A DNA stretch of 64,000 bases. Source: Syngnathus acus. Taxonomy: Eukaryota > Chordata > Actinopteri > Syngnathiformes > Syngnathidae. Of this stretch, positions 36,839 to 51,800 are shown piece by piece. Made by a program: the position numbers and the translations under genes. The stretch spans positions 6,866,631 through 6,930,630 of the forward strand of contig NC_051108.1 in the NCBI RefSeq assembly GCF_901709675.1. Reading direction: 5' to 3'. Under the pieces are notes generated by a model. The model was not told the origin of the DNA and searched no databases. It saw only the letters and a list, made by a program, of their open reading frames with translations. Every line of letters starts with the position of its first letter. Positions within the stretch are counted from its first letter, which is position 1.

Positions 36839-39800
36839 CACACACAAAATCAACAGAGACAATTGTTGGGATTGACGAGGTGGGCAGACTCCATCACCCG
36901 GTCACTATATTCCCTCGGTCGCATGAAAGGAGTCCAGTCCAGTCCAGTCGTTTGAAAGGCTCACAGAGTGGCCTCTTTGTATGATGTAATTGCACCATTG
37001 TGTTCTGCCTCTCAAATGGTTTCATTCACTTTGCATCAAGCATGCGGGAGGATTGCAAATGGTTAGATCATAGCAAGTCGACATTGACACTTGATTACAT
37101 TACATCGAACGCTTAATGGTTTCTTTCATGCATTATTCAAATCCAAACCTCAATTTGTGCCTCACACGTATACAAACGATCGTACGGTCACGTCTATTAA
37201 ATGGAGCGGTAACTTGTCTGTCAGAATCATACCATGGGCTTTATTTATTCTCGCGATTAGTTTTTTAACGCCCCACTTAGTTAATCACGGCCATTTAGCA
37301 CAACCCGGCAACTGCCTTTATAAACACTCGTGCCGATTTATTTATTTATTTTTTTAAAAGTGACTCCCACCTCTACCAGAAAAAGTAGACCACCTGACTT
37401 TTTGAGTGAATTCTTGGTAAATAGTGGTGAGAACGGGATGCGTGACGACATGTTCTCACTATCGCATCGCTCGAGTCAAGGCTGAATAAACATCATGTGC
37501 AGATTTTTGGACAGATGCGGCATGACGTCGTCGTGTCCGTTCGGACTGTCGCGGCAGGCACTCTGATCATTTCCGGAATGTTCCATCTTGCTCCCTTTCT
37601 ACATGCTTGAATGTGTTGCGTCAGTGTGCTTTTATGTGCATGGGCATGCTGTCCATCCTCTTTAGAGCCTTGCTGATTTACTGAGTCAATCGAGGGAGGG
37701 GGGGGGGGGTTGCATAGCCCTGTGGTCTGCGCAGATCTGCTTGGATTAGAGGAACGCTCTGTAGAGCAGGTCATACAAATTGTACGAAGAGGCGGAGAGT
37801 AAGCTCAGCGAGCAGCAGGCGCTGACCTTTGGCACAGTGACTGCACAGGCAAATTCTGTGTTGGTATGGAAGATGGGAACGAGACTTGACGCTGCGTATA
37901 TTGCCAGCTGTGCTTCCCATGGGATGTCTAGCGGGTTACGTGAATCAATTTAACTGATGGCGTGTATTTTTTTTTTTTTTGAGGGGGATCCACATACAGA
38001 CCCCCTACTTTCAAAACCAGTGCAGGATGCTTTGGCCTACAGTGAAAGACTGGATTCAAGGAAGTGGGGGGGCATGTTGGTATTGTGCAAGTAGGTCATC
38101 GGCAATCCGGTAAGCCTGAATAAATGATAAAAAAACGAGCAGGCTTTTATAGTGGTTACCATCCCAAACCACGGGTCCCCAAACCACCAAAACCTGCACG
38201 GTGGGAGGGATGGGTTCATGTCGGGTTTGGGATTTTGCAGAGTGTTAGCAGTCGTCATGGTGCCGGTGGCATGAAGTGCAATGGCGAGGGGGTTGGTTGG
38301 TTGGTTGGTTGGTTGGTTGGCACCGTGTTACTCGAGGACTGAGTATTTCTAGCCGTGCTATTCAGTTGATAGAGAGCCAGAGGAGTGGAATTGGAAGGCT
38401 TAGGTTCACTTGGAAGTGGAGAACGGAATTGGAGGCAAAGTGAGGTAGCAGGTGCAAGAAAATTTTGATGGATCTTTCAAGACCCACAAAAAATGCTCAA
38501 GTGTGAGGTCTGACTACTAGCGTGTTTGGATTTCTATCCCGTCTAATGCTAATGTTTCTCGACTTCATACAAACGTATTTTGGAAAAAAAAAAAATAGCG
38601 AGTTCAAGCCGTTCCGCTGAATAAACAAGACTCACAAGCCTCGCCGATATTTATACAGCAATCCCAGATGAAATTACATTCCTCGAAAATGATTTATTAC
38701 AGCCCTCTAATGCTTCCTTGGTGAAGGCGTCCCCCCCCAAGAATGTGTTAAATCCTCCTTTCTGTTGGTTTTAACGCTGCCAGTGGAAACCCAAGCTGGC
38801 ACGATCATAAATCAGATCTGCCGGCGTATTTGCAGCACAACGTGTTTCATGCGACAAATTATTCCAACTGAATCTTTAGAATCAGTTCACTTAAAAGAAT
38901 CGTTCACCGAATTGTTCGTTATATGTGAATCACACATAACTTTATGTGCTTTGGCATTTGGCCATGCGACAATTACGTATTTACGGACCTATTAAAATTT
39001 GGACTTGTTGATGCTTCAATGTGCCCTTGTCTTGCACTACATACACACACCAACATATCTCGAGCTGGCTTCTTTTGACACGCATACACTAAAATGGCCA
39101 ATTGGTCAGAATTAATTTGAGTGAAGTCACGTATAAAGACAATGAAATCAGCACACCTTTTTACCTTCGCCCTCTTTTGCTCTGCCTTTTCTTTGATGGC
39201 TCACGACGGACCTTTTACTGCCTGCTGCAACTTTCATTATGGCCACATGAGGGCACTGTGAGTCCACGCGCTGCCTTTGCGGTCTTGCCGGGGGTGGGAA
39301 TTTTCCATGCACTGGGCATGAACGTTTGCAATGCTCCGCATGATTTTGATATTTTCCTTTTGGCCTGGTCACCGGGCTGTCATCCAACTGGTGTGTATTT
39401 GTTTGCGTGCATGTCTATGTGGTCAGGCCTGTGTGTGCGCGCGCGCTGAATATCTGCTGATCCGTCTTGCCATGTGTGTGTGTGTGTGTGTGTTTACATG
39501 TCTCGGGAGATTTATAGCAGGGAGCGTGCAGGATTTCAATTCATCTGGTAACCAAAGCTAGTCAGCTGGCTGCGGGCCTGACTTAAGTCTGAGGTAGACC
39601 CCTATTAGGATACAAACCGCACTCTGCTCAACACTTTGGTCAACCTGCCAAAAATACACAAACAAAATTACACGAACCCCCAATGTATGTTTTTCTTCGC
39701 AATGTTTGGGGTGCTGTTTTAGAGGATTTTTTTACAGTATACAGAGGTAACCCCAGATACAGTCCCCTCCAAAAGTATTGGAACATTTTTTTTTTTTTGC

Positions 39801-42800
39801 ACAAGCTCAGTCCCGAGCTGCCGTGTTGTTTTAGCACATGCTGTATTGTTCCAATCGCCGCGCCGTTGCGTCCGAATAGCTATTGTGAGCTTTTCACGGG
39901 CTGCGTTCTTGCCGTGTATATGAGCGCTTGTTTATGTTGCAGGCCCTTCGTCAGAAGCCGCGCTACGGGGACCACCCCGTTCTCACAGTCGTTCACCTCT
40001 GACCTTGACTCTCGTGCTGCCAAGGCCAACGTGTGTGTGTTGACCACAATTCCTGTTAAATATAATCAGCTCCGCCTTACCGATATTATGTGATAAATTA
40101 TAAATATGAATCGACAACTAACTCAAAATCCAATCGCAAATAAAACCTGATATCAATGTACGATCTCACTCGATAAACTTCTGTTGTCACTTTTTGTGTT
40201 GTTCTCTGCGACCGCATGTGTGTAACGTGCTAGAGGACGTGTGCGTGAAAGGGGAAACGCTGGCTCGCTTCCTTTTTTTTTTTTTCTCTCACTTGACAGT
40301 TCAACGTATTCAAACCTCCCGAGCACGCCTAACCTTTGACTTCATCTCTCAGCAGCTTTTAATTGTACGAGCCACACGGTTATTTTTTTACGTCACACTT
40401 TTCGGGTATCTTTTACTGACTTGACATATAGGCTTGTCTAAGCTAATCTCATGGATTGTTGCCAATTATTTTGGTATGGAATTTGAAAGAAAAAAAAAAG
40501 TTGTTATTTCACATATTTGGCAGCTCTTAAAGTTCTTTATGAGATAAAAACAAGCTCACGGCCGGACCAATTAGTTCCTTATTTGGAGTATTGAGCTAAG
40601 CTGTAATGACCATTTTATAACTAGAATGGCCGTCATTGTGTTTGTTTGTCCTACTTTTTCATTTTGTTTGTTTTATGAGTTAGTTGGCAGACTTCTTGGT
40701 TCATAGATGATAACAATGTCATTCTGATTCCGTTCCGTTAACATCCAAATTCTCTTGAAATATTGTGCTTTGGTATTTTCTTGTCATTCCGTTCTCACTG
40801 GTAACAAGGAAGCTTAATCCATATCCCAGACCTGCTGGCTTCAGAATGCAAAAAATGTTTCATGCAGTTGGAATTTGCAGAGACAAAAGCTTTATCTTTC
40901 ATCACAATGCAGCTCAACTTTCAACTTTTTTTTTTCTACAAAATGGTCACGACTATGCCAACTTAGCTAGCTAGCTTAGCGTAAACTTCCAGCAAAAGCG
41001 ATTAACCACTATGAGCGTCACGTTTCAAATCCCGTTTGTAATCTCATGGGACCAAATAGCTTAGACAGAGATCTGAGCAAAAGTTTAGAAACGGCGCAAA
41101 GTGTGTTTTTTCGGAATTGTCGTCAGTGCCTCGCTCTGCCGTGTTCATTGGACCCGATTCAGGCAAGCGTCAAAGGCTCCACTGATTCGCTTCTCATCAC
41201 TTGACGTCAAACTGGAAGGAAGGAAGGAAGGAACTCCATATGGACCTCTTGTCATATACTTGATGCCGCGCCGAGGGAAAGCAAACATAGTGGATAACTT
41301 ATGTAACGTGTCTCCTCCGCATCCGGGGAACAAGTGGAGGTTTTGTAACCTGTCGCGAAAGAAGCCCCTATGATTTGTCATCCTTGCCCGTTAAGCAGAA
41401 GAAATAGGTCAATTTCTTGCAAATCATCATGCGTGTGTGTTGAAACACTCCAACTGTTCTCTTTCTGTCTCCGAGTTCTTACTGGCCATCTGGTGTTTGC
41501 TTATCTTTACGGAGGCTTTGTTTATGTTCCCGTTGCAGACTTTCAAGCCGCCTTTGTTTTGTTTGCCTTTTTTTTTTTTTTTGCATCGTGAGCTATACAG
41601 GGACTCGTGCTCTATATGCGCCAAGAGACATTGTATTTATAGCCCAAAGTCAATATTTGTTTTCAAATGAGCAGTGAGGAATCTGGACGATGAAATAAAT
41701 GCGACTCTGACTAGCTCCAGATGAAAATGAGTTGATTAGTATAAATTGGATGTTGAAACCATTTGTTGCCGATTCAGCGGTTGCAAAGCACAACCGGTTC
41801 TTTTATGGCAACTGTTCCTTTTTGTGTCTTTCTTCTTTGGAAATCTGGGTCAGCAAAGTAGGTTTTGTTGAATCAAGGGAACCGCTGTGAAATACCGCAC
41901 CTAACCGTGCGTTTCGGAACACAGGTGTGCAAAGGTGAACATCTCGCCGAGACGTTGTGTGCAAACATTCAGTCATCGCTCTCCATCTTGGATGTTTTCA
42001 CTCCCCCCGCAAGGAACCAATAGATGGCCGAAGATTAATATTTGATTTTGTTACAGCACGCGCTTTTGTTCTTATCCTAAAGTTCAATTTGTTTCTTCGG
42101 GAGAGTTTTACAAGTCGTCTTGAGCAAAGTAGGTGCAAAGTACTGGCCAGTAAAAAGTAAGCAAAAACACTCTCGGCTGATCCAGTGAAATTGGCCGTAT
42201 CCTCTTTGTGCAGTTTGACAGATTTCAGACTTCTGTTGCAAAAAACCCCAAAAACAAACACATTTGTCATTGTGAAACTCGATCTGGCAACCAATGAGGA
42301 AAAACAAGCCATGGATGTTTTCTTTGCTCAGACTGTTGCGGCAGAACCCGTTTTTTTTTTTTTTTTTTTTTTTAAACTTTTTTTTTTCCCTGGGATGCTT
42401 CGAAACTTCACAGAACCGAACAAAGAACGGGGTTAAGAAAAAGTCATCCTCATGGCGGGAATGGGCAGTGCTGCAGCCCTCGTGTTGTTTACTGCTAGGT
42501 GTCCTGTTGGCACTGGGACACAGTTGTTACCGCACTTGCCAAGCTTCCACACCCTGTGACCAGCATTAATCAGCGTGCACGCATCTTTATGTGTGCGTGC
42601 GTGTGTGTCTGTGCGAGGGAGGATGTGAATGTGCAAGAAACAAAGCGTGCTCTGTTTTTTTTTTGGGGGGGGGTGGAGCAGAAGTGAAGGGGTAGAAAGC
42701 GAAGTAGATAGTGATAAAAAGCATGTGAATATTTTGTGTATTGTAGAATTGTGTGCGCGTGCAGTGGAAACACGCGCACACACTCCTGAAATTGAGATTA

Positions 42801-45800
42801 GCCCCCACCTAATTGTGGGCAAGCACTTAGAGCCTATTAATGCCCCCCCCCCTTCCATGCATCACTGTGAAGACTCAGAAAACAGGAGACAGCAAAACAA
42901 CAACTGCCGTTAACCGAGGGCGCGTCGGCTGCTCTGATTGGTTGTCGCCGGCAGCTGGGCCGAGCCGCCATTGGCGGAGAGCGACACACCTCTCAATCTG
43001 TTTACGCGTGGCCTAAAAAATGAAGGTGGGGCCATTTAAGGAAGTGGGGAAAAGAGGTGGGGCAAAAAAAAATCTTTGGAAAACATTCATTGGAGCCTGT
43101 CCATAAACTTCTAGGAAATCGAAGTTGTTTATTTGCTTTGTGTGTGTGAGCGAAGCTAATTTAGTCAACAGCAAGCCCGTGCCAGGATAAGTTAGCATTG
43201 GGAAAGAAAAAAAACAACACGGGTTTATCATGTTTCTGCAGCCGAGGCCTGTCTTCGCTTGCGTTGCTTCATCATCAACAACATGCTTCTCATAGTTGAC
43301 ACACACGCAGACACACACACACTCACAAACAAAGTACCACAAACGAAGTACCCAGGAGTCATTTGTCTCATGTGACCCGTACCGCATGGCGTGCCTCCGC
43401 TATCAGATACGTACAGTAGGCAGAGTGCCTCATCGCAGACACCTTGGAGGAAGCGGCAGTTTTTTTTTTTGTCTGCAAACAGAAAACATTGTCAAGGCAG
43501 GAAGCCAAAGTTGAAGCCCATCGTTTAAGAGAGATGCAGAAAGCCTTTACAGTTGTTGACATAAAGAATCTGCAAAGATAGTGTATGCATCGAAAGACGG
43601 GTCAAATAGCTGGCTTGATAAATACTTTTTTGCTTTCTTACGTCACATTTGTTTGCCCTCTATTAATGGATACGTGCTGTATAAGTCGCAGGTGCATGAG
43701 AATATACACAAACACGAGTCGTGCAATTATAGAAGATTAACTGCACGACGTCGGCTGGTGCAAAATGATCCGTTTCTTTTCCTAATGGCTCCCATATGTG
43801 TGTGAGAATGCACAACAAACTGCAATGGGGCCAAAAAAAAAAGCCTGTTGAAATCGTAGCGCCATGTGTGAGGAGTCACTTGAATGTATGCATGTGTGTG
43901 GGGGGGGGGTCGTTGAGCTGCAGCCCACTGGTTCAAACTAGTTTGTCTGTTTTTGTGGGCTATGCGGCTGTGGGCGGGCGGGCTTGTCTCACAAAGATGA
44001 CATAATCACAGAGGACAAATAGGGAAGACATACTCCCAGGTGATGTGGGAGAGATCAATAAAAGAAACGATCGATGCGGAGAAAATTATGAGGGGAAAGT
44101 CCTAAGTGGTTTTGACAGGAAACTCAGCGTGCCCAAACGGCGGTACGAAAGCAACACCGCCCCGCTCGTCAGGTAGTTGTTATTGCCGGCCGGCAGCTGG
44201 CTTTCCTGTCCGATCGGCCCAAGTGCTGAGGCGGCAGAGTGAAATAAACAGAAGAGAGGCTGCCGATACCGGCCTGAACCTAAATCTGATATACAGCATT
44301 GAGGATCTCATTGTTATGCAACCCTCTGGGTTTATTTCTGTTCTCTTGACACCCGTGTGAGACATTTCGCACGGACGAACTCCTCGTCCTTTTTGGTCCA
44401 TCGCGATGCACAAAGCTTGAGTACATCTCAAACAATGACAAGGAAAACACACGGCAGTGGGAACAGCTGACTGGCTTGGAAAAAAAGGGAAAGCAGACTG
44501 ATAAGGAAGTCTTCATAGGGTGGGTCCACACACATTGGAAAAACAATCATCCCGTTTTGTTATATTTCTGTCCTTGAAAGCAAAAAGCAGAAAAAGTCCG
44601 TCTGCCTCACATGCTTAGCGATCCTCAGGCACGAGGCAAGTTGAAATACGATACAAGTTTTATGGGGTGTCGCTGACATGACAGATTCAAGGTAACGCTC
44701 GGAATGAAGAAGAAAAAAATCGGCCCGATAGGACGCGATGAAACACCGGGCGATAGCCGTTTGCGCGCAGTGCTTGTTTTTTTTGGCACATGGCCCTCGC
44801 AGCTGCTTGTAGACAAGGTCCTCGGCGCAACTCTTTCAAGCGCCGTGATGAATACAAATCTCAGAGTCTCATTTTGGAATGTAAGCAATAATTTCCCTCG
44901 GGATGAATAAAGTATCAGTAAGTGAGCATATCGCATCCTGATTATTATATGCGTACGTAACTAGGCGATGGCGAGGTAGAACACACAAAGCAAACTGTCC
45001 TGTAAGTAGTTATGGCAACATGCTTATTGCCTCAGTCCCAAGACAAGTTTGACGTGCAGCATCTATACGTTATCGTCCTCAACTATATAAATCTGTCAAT
45101 CATATCACTCTCTCGCTCGTCTCGCAGATGTACGGCGCTAGCTTTTACGTAATGTTGACTCAAAGTTAAATTTGGCCTCCGTCAACACGTTGTCGCGACT
45201 GTTTGCAGAAAACGCGTCAGGCATGCGCACATACATACAAGTCTTGGCTCAGTTACCATTGTTTCTTTTCAAAATAATATTTATATAATATAATTATATA
45301 ATAATTATATAATATAATATCTTAATATAATCTAGTGCGAGAAAAATATGATAAATAGCGACTCACATTTGTATCCTCTGCAAAGAACCAGCATTATTTT
45401 GTAAGATAGTTTTGTCATTTCGACACAATCGAATTATCACATTTGCAAAATGAAGTGTAATTGATTTGATTGCATCGTTAGTATGCAGAATGTCACAGGC
45501 ACTCATCCAAGACCCACAAAGTTGCGATTGTGTGTGTGTGTGTGCGTCCACTTTTCCTGTCTGCTCCCTGTTCACATCCAGGGGTGTGTTTCGTATACTT
45601 CCTGACCACGCTCAGGCTTCCTTCGCTTCTTCCAGCTCGGTGAAATCTTTTCTTTGTCTAAGCGCTGGTGACGAACGCCTCCGGCCAAAGTGCAGCGTAC
45701 GAATTTGATGTGATGCTCCGAAGATGCCAGGCGATAACGAAAGACGCTGTTATTTTCCCCAGACGGCGAGGTCAGCGCTTGAGGAAAAAGTGCACTTTGG

Positions 45801-48800
45801 TTTTTCGCTAGCTGTGCTCCTTTCCTGCAGCTCACTTTGTCAGCGCTACCTGCCAAGAGGTCACCAGACCGTCAGTGCTTGATAGCGACGCTTCTCAAAC
45901 CTTGATGAGATATCAATAATGTCTTAGGGTGAGAGAAAAGTCCAACATGCTGTTTTTGAATGTGTTTACATTCAGCAAGCACTGGAAGGGGCGAGTGACC
46001 ACAATCAGGGTTCATATCTCAAACCTCAAACTGTGAGGCAGACATGCTAACCACAAGGGCACCTGGTTTATATTACATCCAAAGCACATGTGTCAAACTC
46101 GAGGCTCGGGGGCCAGATACGGCCCGCCACATCATTTTATGTGGCCCGTGAGGACAAATGTGTCACTACTAAAAAAATGTATTTGGGTTGGGTCATAACG
46201 GCCTACGATGCGGCCCGCGACAAAAATGACTTTGACTAAAGACTGTAAAATAACATGAAACGTACATAGCATGTCAACACTTCTCCATTGGGCTTCATAA
46301 ACAAGAGCTAGTAGCTGTAGAGGGGGCCATATAGAATAAGGCATGCGCGCGGGGGGGGGCTTTATATCTACATTGTCAGTATGGAAATTGTTTTGCCCCC
46401 CCACCCAGCTGACTGCAGTTTGAGTCGTAGCATCTGTTGCTTTGAGGGGGCCTGTTATTTATCAAGCTGCTGGGAGCTCATAGGGAGAAAAACATGGCCA
46501 ACTATATAGGTTACCCCCTCTTCCCTGCACCCTCCCTCCATCTTAAGACATGTTGTTCAGAGCCATGTTTGTGCTTGGGGGGGGGCGAAAGTGGGAAGGG
46601 AGACTAAAGATGGGATGTGGCCTGAAGACTTTCTATAGACTACAGCAGGTTTGTGTGTGTGTTGTAAGATTTTGGCACTCGATACTGTTTTTCATGTCTG
46701 CTGAAATAGTTGAGCGCCGAGAGGCGGGCGCAGCTTCCAACTTTTTAGGAATCAAGCCGCACGTTCTTAGAAATTCTGCCGGAAAGGAAAATGGGCTTTG
46801 TATGTTTGCCGTTGGCTTTGTAGTCATATTTGTGCGGCTAATTGTCGTACACCTTATTGTATTGCCGTCAAGCTTACACAACAGCGAGTTAATGCTATTT
46901 GTCACCTTTTTAAACAATTTTGCACACGTGTGCAGAATCTGAGCTGCCTCATACGTCAGCTGAGCCCAGCTGTCAATCCTGCTTGCCCATTGACAAAATT
47001 AACGATAGCTTCGCTCGGAGGCGGCGACGGAAAGGAAAACAAATCAACGGTGAGCTGAAAGGGTGGAAGTATGGATTTATAGAAAAGATGTAAACAAATT
47101 GATAGAAGAGGTTGCTGGGTGGACATTGACTGGAGAACCAAAATGAGGCTTACATACAGAACGAATCGATGTGAACACGGCACACCTCTGCTGATGTAAC
47201 CCCGGCACACAGTGGAGCCATTCATGCAAAGTTGTTTTCTGCACTTTTTTTTCTTCTTTTTGCATAACAGCTCATTTCTTCATCCCCTCTCTGCTGCGGC
47301 CAATTGCTTCTGCGATAATGTTTTTTAATCTGATTTAGGATTCTTCACACTATAGGTCCAAGTATCTGCTCCGGCCTGGTAAAGAGCACGAGGAGAGCAT
47401 GCAATTCCACACAGGAAATCCCGATCTGAGATTTGGACCCCGGACAGCAAACTTGCTTTGTGCTCTTATTTAAGATTTATTTAATTTCCTATCAGCAGGC
47501 TTCTCCTCTAGCTCCCCCCCCCCCCGCTCGCTGTTCAATGTTCTTTCTTCAAAACATTCACACTGAGAGGCATCAGCCGGTCAACAGGATATGAGAGTGA
47601 CCTTTCCTCCATTTTTTCTTCTTTCCCTTCAACCCGAAAGATGCCTGCACTGTGTTTACCCGACTCGGCTGCGTTTGGCATGGTGGCCTTTTGGTTTTGG
47701 AGCCGCTGCTGGCGTCTCGTCCGTGTTCCATTCGGCCACCGGCTTGCTCGCTCGTTTTATGGGTTATGGCTGAGTCACTTGCACGTGTTTGGAAGAAGGT
47801 ATCCTCGAAGGAGACGGAGACAACTCCCCTCCCTTCCAGCTGATGTGGAAGGGAAGATGACCATCTGCTGCCCCAGTTGCCCAGTGACTGGACAACAGCC
47901 TTCTTTTATGGCACACTTCCACCGCCCATTGTCTGCCCGAGACTGGCTATGTGTGTGTGTGTGTGTGTGCGGGTGCGTGTGTGTGTGTGTGTTTGAGATC
48001 TTCATTGTTCTATTTTTCAAAGTGCATGAGGAATTGTGCACTTGCTTTTCTTCCTGTGCACATTGAAGTAAGCGCTCTCTGTTTATGCGTATCGGCAAAA
48101 TCCAATGTACATCCAGCAGAAGCGAGTATTGTCTGAAGTCTTCCTGTGGGAGTCTCGTGGAGACGGCGCCCCTCGCACGGGATCGGCGTGTTAGTTAAGC
48201 TAAAGGCCAAAGACCTGCTTTTGATGCGAAGACGTGTTTGGTTTTATTCTCCGGACACTAAAACACACTTTTTACAGCCATTGCATAAAATGTATTGACA
48301 ATACAGGGCTCAACACAATTCTAGTTTTGACCCTTTTGGGCCACCGTAGTTCTTGTCTGGTTCTCTGCAAGTGAATAACACATCCTACGATTGAATTTTC
48401 AATTTCATACCCTTGTTTACCGCTTTTGTGGGAATCTGATTTAGTAAAGCAGCATTATCGCCTTTCCCACTTAAACGAGCGGGCCCCACTAATCCCATAA
48501 TGAGCTGACGCTGTGGCTTTGTTTCTCTTCACCAATGTGCTTTGTATTGCTTGTGTGCACTGTGTATATATGTGTGTGTGTATCCTCTCAGGTGAGTGTG
48601 CCCAAAAAGGTAATCTAGTGTATAGAGTCATTGATTTTTCCCGCTGAGCAGGAAGTGGCTGGTTATTGATTCTGTGGGACAATGATGTCACCAGAGGCAG
48701 CGCTGGCTGTTTACTTATCCATGATAAGGCGGCAGCCCTCCCCGTGCTCAAATAGTCTTCGCTCGCCGTCCTCCCGCCTTTTATCACTCTTCTCTCATTA

Positions 48801-51800
48801 CTCTTTCCACCCGCTTGTCTTTTCATTTGGCAAGCCGTGCCCTGCGTAACCCACAGCGCCCGTTCGCGGTGACATAATCAGCGGCCAAGGGGATGCCGCC
48901 TTTACATTGGCAGCCATTGTTATTTTTAGCAAAGGTGCAATAAATGTATCCCTTTCACGCTCAAACTGTAAAAACATTATTAAGACTTTAGCAACTGTAT
49001 CAGAAATATTTGAAGTAACTTTTTTGACTATAATAAAACAAAGTAACTTCATTTTAAACAAGGTCAAAATAGGTGCTACTCTAGTAGCACCAACTCAAAA
49101 AATCAAATTAAATAAATCAAATAAAATTACAAAGTTGTATATTACAAATTGAAACGACAGTACTTATTTTTTTAACAACCTTAACTCTTCCTCATTTCAG
49201 AACAAATGTGCACACTTCCGAAGAATACTGACTCAATGGCAATTTCGCTGAGATTGCAAAAATCCTTTATCAAATCCTCTCATCGTCATTTTATCCAGCT
49301 ATGACAACAAGCGCCAGCGGGCTTCCTCATCGTGTCAATACGCATGAGTCACGCGAGACTGTCGTCAACACCGGTTGTCTCAAAATTGTCACGCAACGCC
49401 TGTAAAGTGCGCTTTGACGACATTGAAAAAACTCAATACATTATTACCGTACTCTCTATTTTGCCTCTTTGTTTGAAATCCTACTAAACAAAGTGACCAA
49501 TGTAAAGGTGAAAGGATTACCTCATCACTCTTCTTATTTACTCTGCATCAGGCGCTGTAACATTGTGCCGTAACACAAGCGCGACATCGGCGCGATCTCT
49601 GTGACCATCTTTAAGAACATTCCGTGCCCGCGTTTGTTCTATTCAGTCGTAACATTGAGATTCTCACCCCCTCCTACATTACAACTCAGTGTTTGTCTAA
49701 AAAAATAAATAAAAATTAGTTCTCTGGGAGATGCAAAAAAAAAAAAAAAAAGCTCAGCTGTCGCTTTGTCCTTTTCTTGGTCCTGCTGGTTTGTAACAGA
49801 TTAACCACAGTGCAAACATGTCTGACACTACCTGTGGCATTAACAGAGGACACACACGCGCACACACACACTGCTGCCTGGGTCATGAGGTCCACTGAGA
49901 GTTTTTAAAGGTCAAGACTCCGTTTATAAATAAACTCTACTACACTGACTGAACCCAATACAACGGATCGTATTAGAATCTACTACCGCAATAACTAAAG
50001 TGAAAGTATTACTATGAAATGAAACATTTACATACAATACAACCGTGCTCCGCCGTATTTAGCAAGAATTGTCTTTTATTTTACTTTATTTTTTTATTAA
50101 TACACGTGAGCCATGTGAGTGACTCGCATAATTTCAGATCCTCGTGGATGTTGCGACTCAGCGTTTTCTACATTTATCCACACTCATGTGATTTCAAGTC
50201 ATGAGCTGGTGTTTTTTCGTTTTTGAGGAAGTCGTCAGACGCTGTCGTCTGCATATGTTTGGACTCGGCGTGCCTTGTTGTATTTGCACACATCTGGTCT
50301 TCGCCGTCTTGACTGCTCCTAAGCTTGTCACCAAAGAGGAACGTGCGGCCAGTCACTGTCTCATCGTGTCCTGATATTTATGAACCTGAATCAACGGTGT
50401 GCTACGTCGAAGCTAGCGTGCTACGGCGAAGCTAGCATGCTAGCCGTCAACCCTCGAATTGTACCTAATTCAATATGGCTTTGTCGAGAAGACTCAGACT
50501 CGTGGTTGTCGGACAAACCGACCCCAGGCGTTGCTAAATGAAACAGACATTACCAGCACGGACCAGTGTCCCGTATTTTTCGGAATCACCCGTAACAATC
50601 ATCAGTAACATCCTGAGCGGAGCCACTATTGCCTACAGACATCAACATCAGGGCCATGACAACAAACTCTGCTTCATTCAGGAAAAAAGGTGACAAATTA
50701 GTTTTGAGAATCTCACAAATGGGATTGATGGCTCATCCGCAATCAGGCGAAGAGGACAGAGGTTGAGGTGATCGAGTTTCCCCCTAATGGCATTTCATAA
50801 ACGATTAAACATTAACGGGCCGGCGAGCGCTTGACGTCACTCTCCATTGAGGTCCTGTCCCAACGTTTGTCCCGCTCTTTATTTAGCACTGGAGCTCATT
50901 AGCTTTTAATGAAGGAATCAGACACTGAGAACAATGATTAGGACATATCGCTTCCTCTTGCCTTTTCACCACCACCATTAAAAGTTTCAACAAAAAAAAA
51001 AGAATAGTGGGAGGGATCCCCCCCTTCTCCAAATTTAATCAGACACTTAGTTTGGTAATGAGATCATTCTGTCAAAACTTCTGATGAGATTTTCTAGCCC
51101 AACAGATTCAGACTCGAAGTCTGCCTCAAATCTAAAAGCAAGTAGTTCCAATTAGAACTTGGGCGCTTTTACAGTATGAACAGCTCAAGGCAATATAAAG
51201 GAAAAAAAAAAAGAGAATAGCGGAGTCATAAACATGACGGCCTCTAATCTTTCCTGACATGTTATATCAGACTTTATCAGTTTCTGTTGTGGTCTGCGGT
51301 CTAAGCCGGTGAACTTCATTCTGGATCAGCACTCCAGGGACTGTAACCTCTTTTGTTACATAAAGACTGACTGTATATGATGAAAACACAGCCTGCTGGG
51401 ATTTTATTTTTCTTTCACATTTTTGATGACCAGTTTGGTGGAAGCATGCTGTTGACAGACAATAACAATTAATGTAGATGGAGAACAACAGGCAGCCTGT
51501 AGCGGGAAGTAGCTAAGCGCAAAAATCAACTTTTACCTAAGTACATGGTGTGAGTACTTTTGCAACTTCTGCAAGCTGATCAACAACAGTGAGATGACTC
51601 ATATTTTGATTAGTCAGCAGAGAGAGCAAAAAAAAAAAACAGCTGCTCATTCCAGGAGCGTCAAATTGTCGCAGTGCGAGCGAGACCCCTGATATAAGGT
51701 CAGCTTTGTCAGCCTCGTGTTTTTTGGACGTAGTAAGAGATAAGTCCAGCATACATTTTGTGTCACAGTTGCAAAAATTACTCCCCCCTATCTCACCGGA

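Noticed and set aside
42433-42858. Minus-strand frame of 141 codons
   Set aside because: Composition follows microsatellite and poly-C sequence (His/Thr/Ser-rich); no conserved motif.
36551-48000. Tandem repeats considered as a possible CRISPR-like or satellite array
   Set aside because: They are dinucleotide and tetranucleotide microsatellites without regular spacers, in a vertebrate intron.
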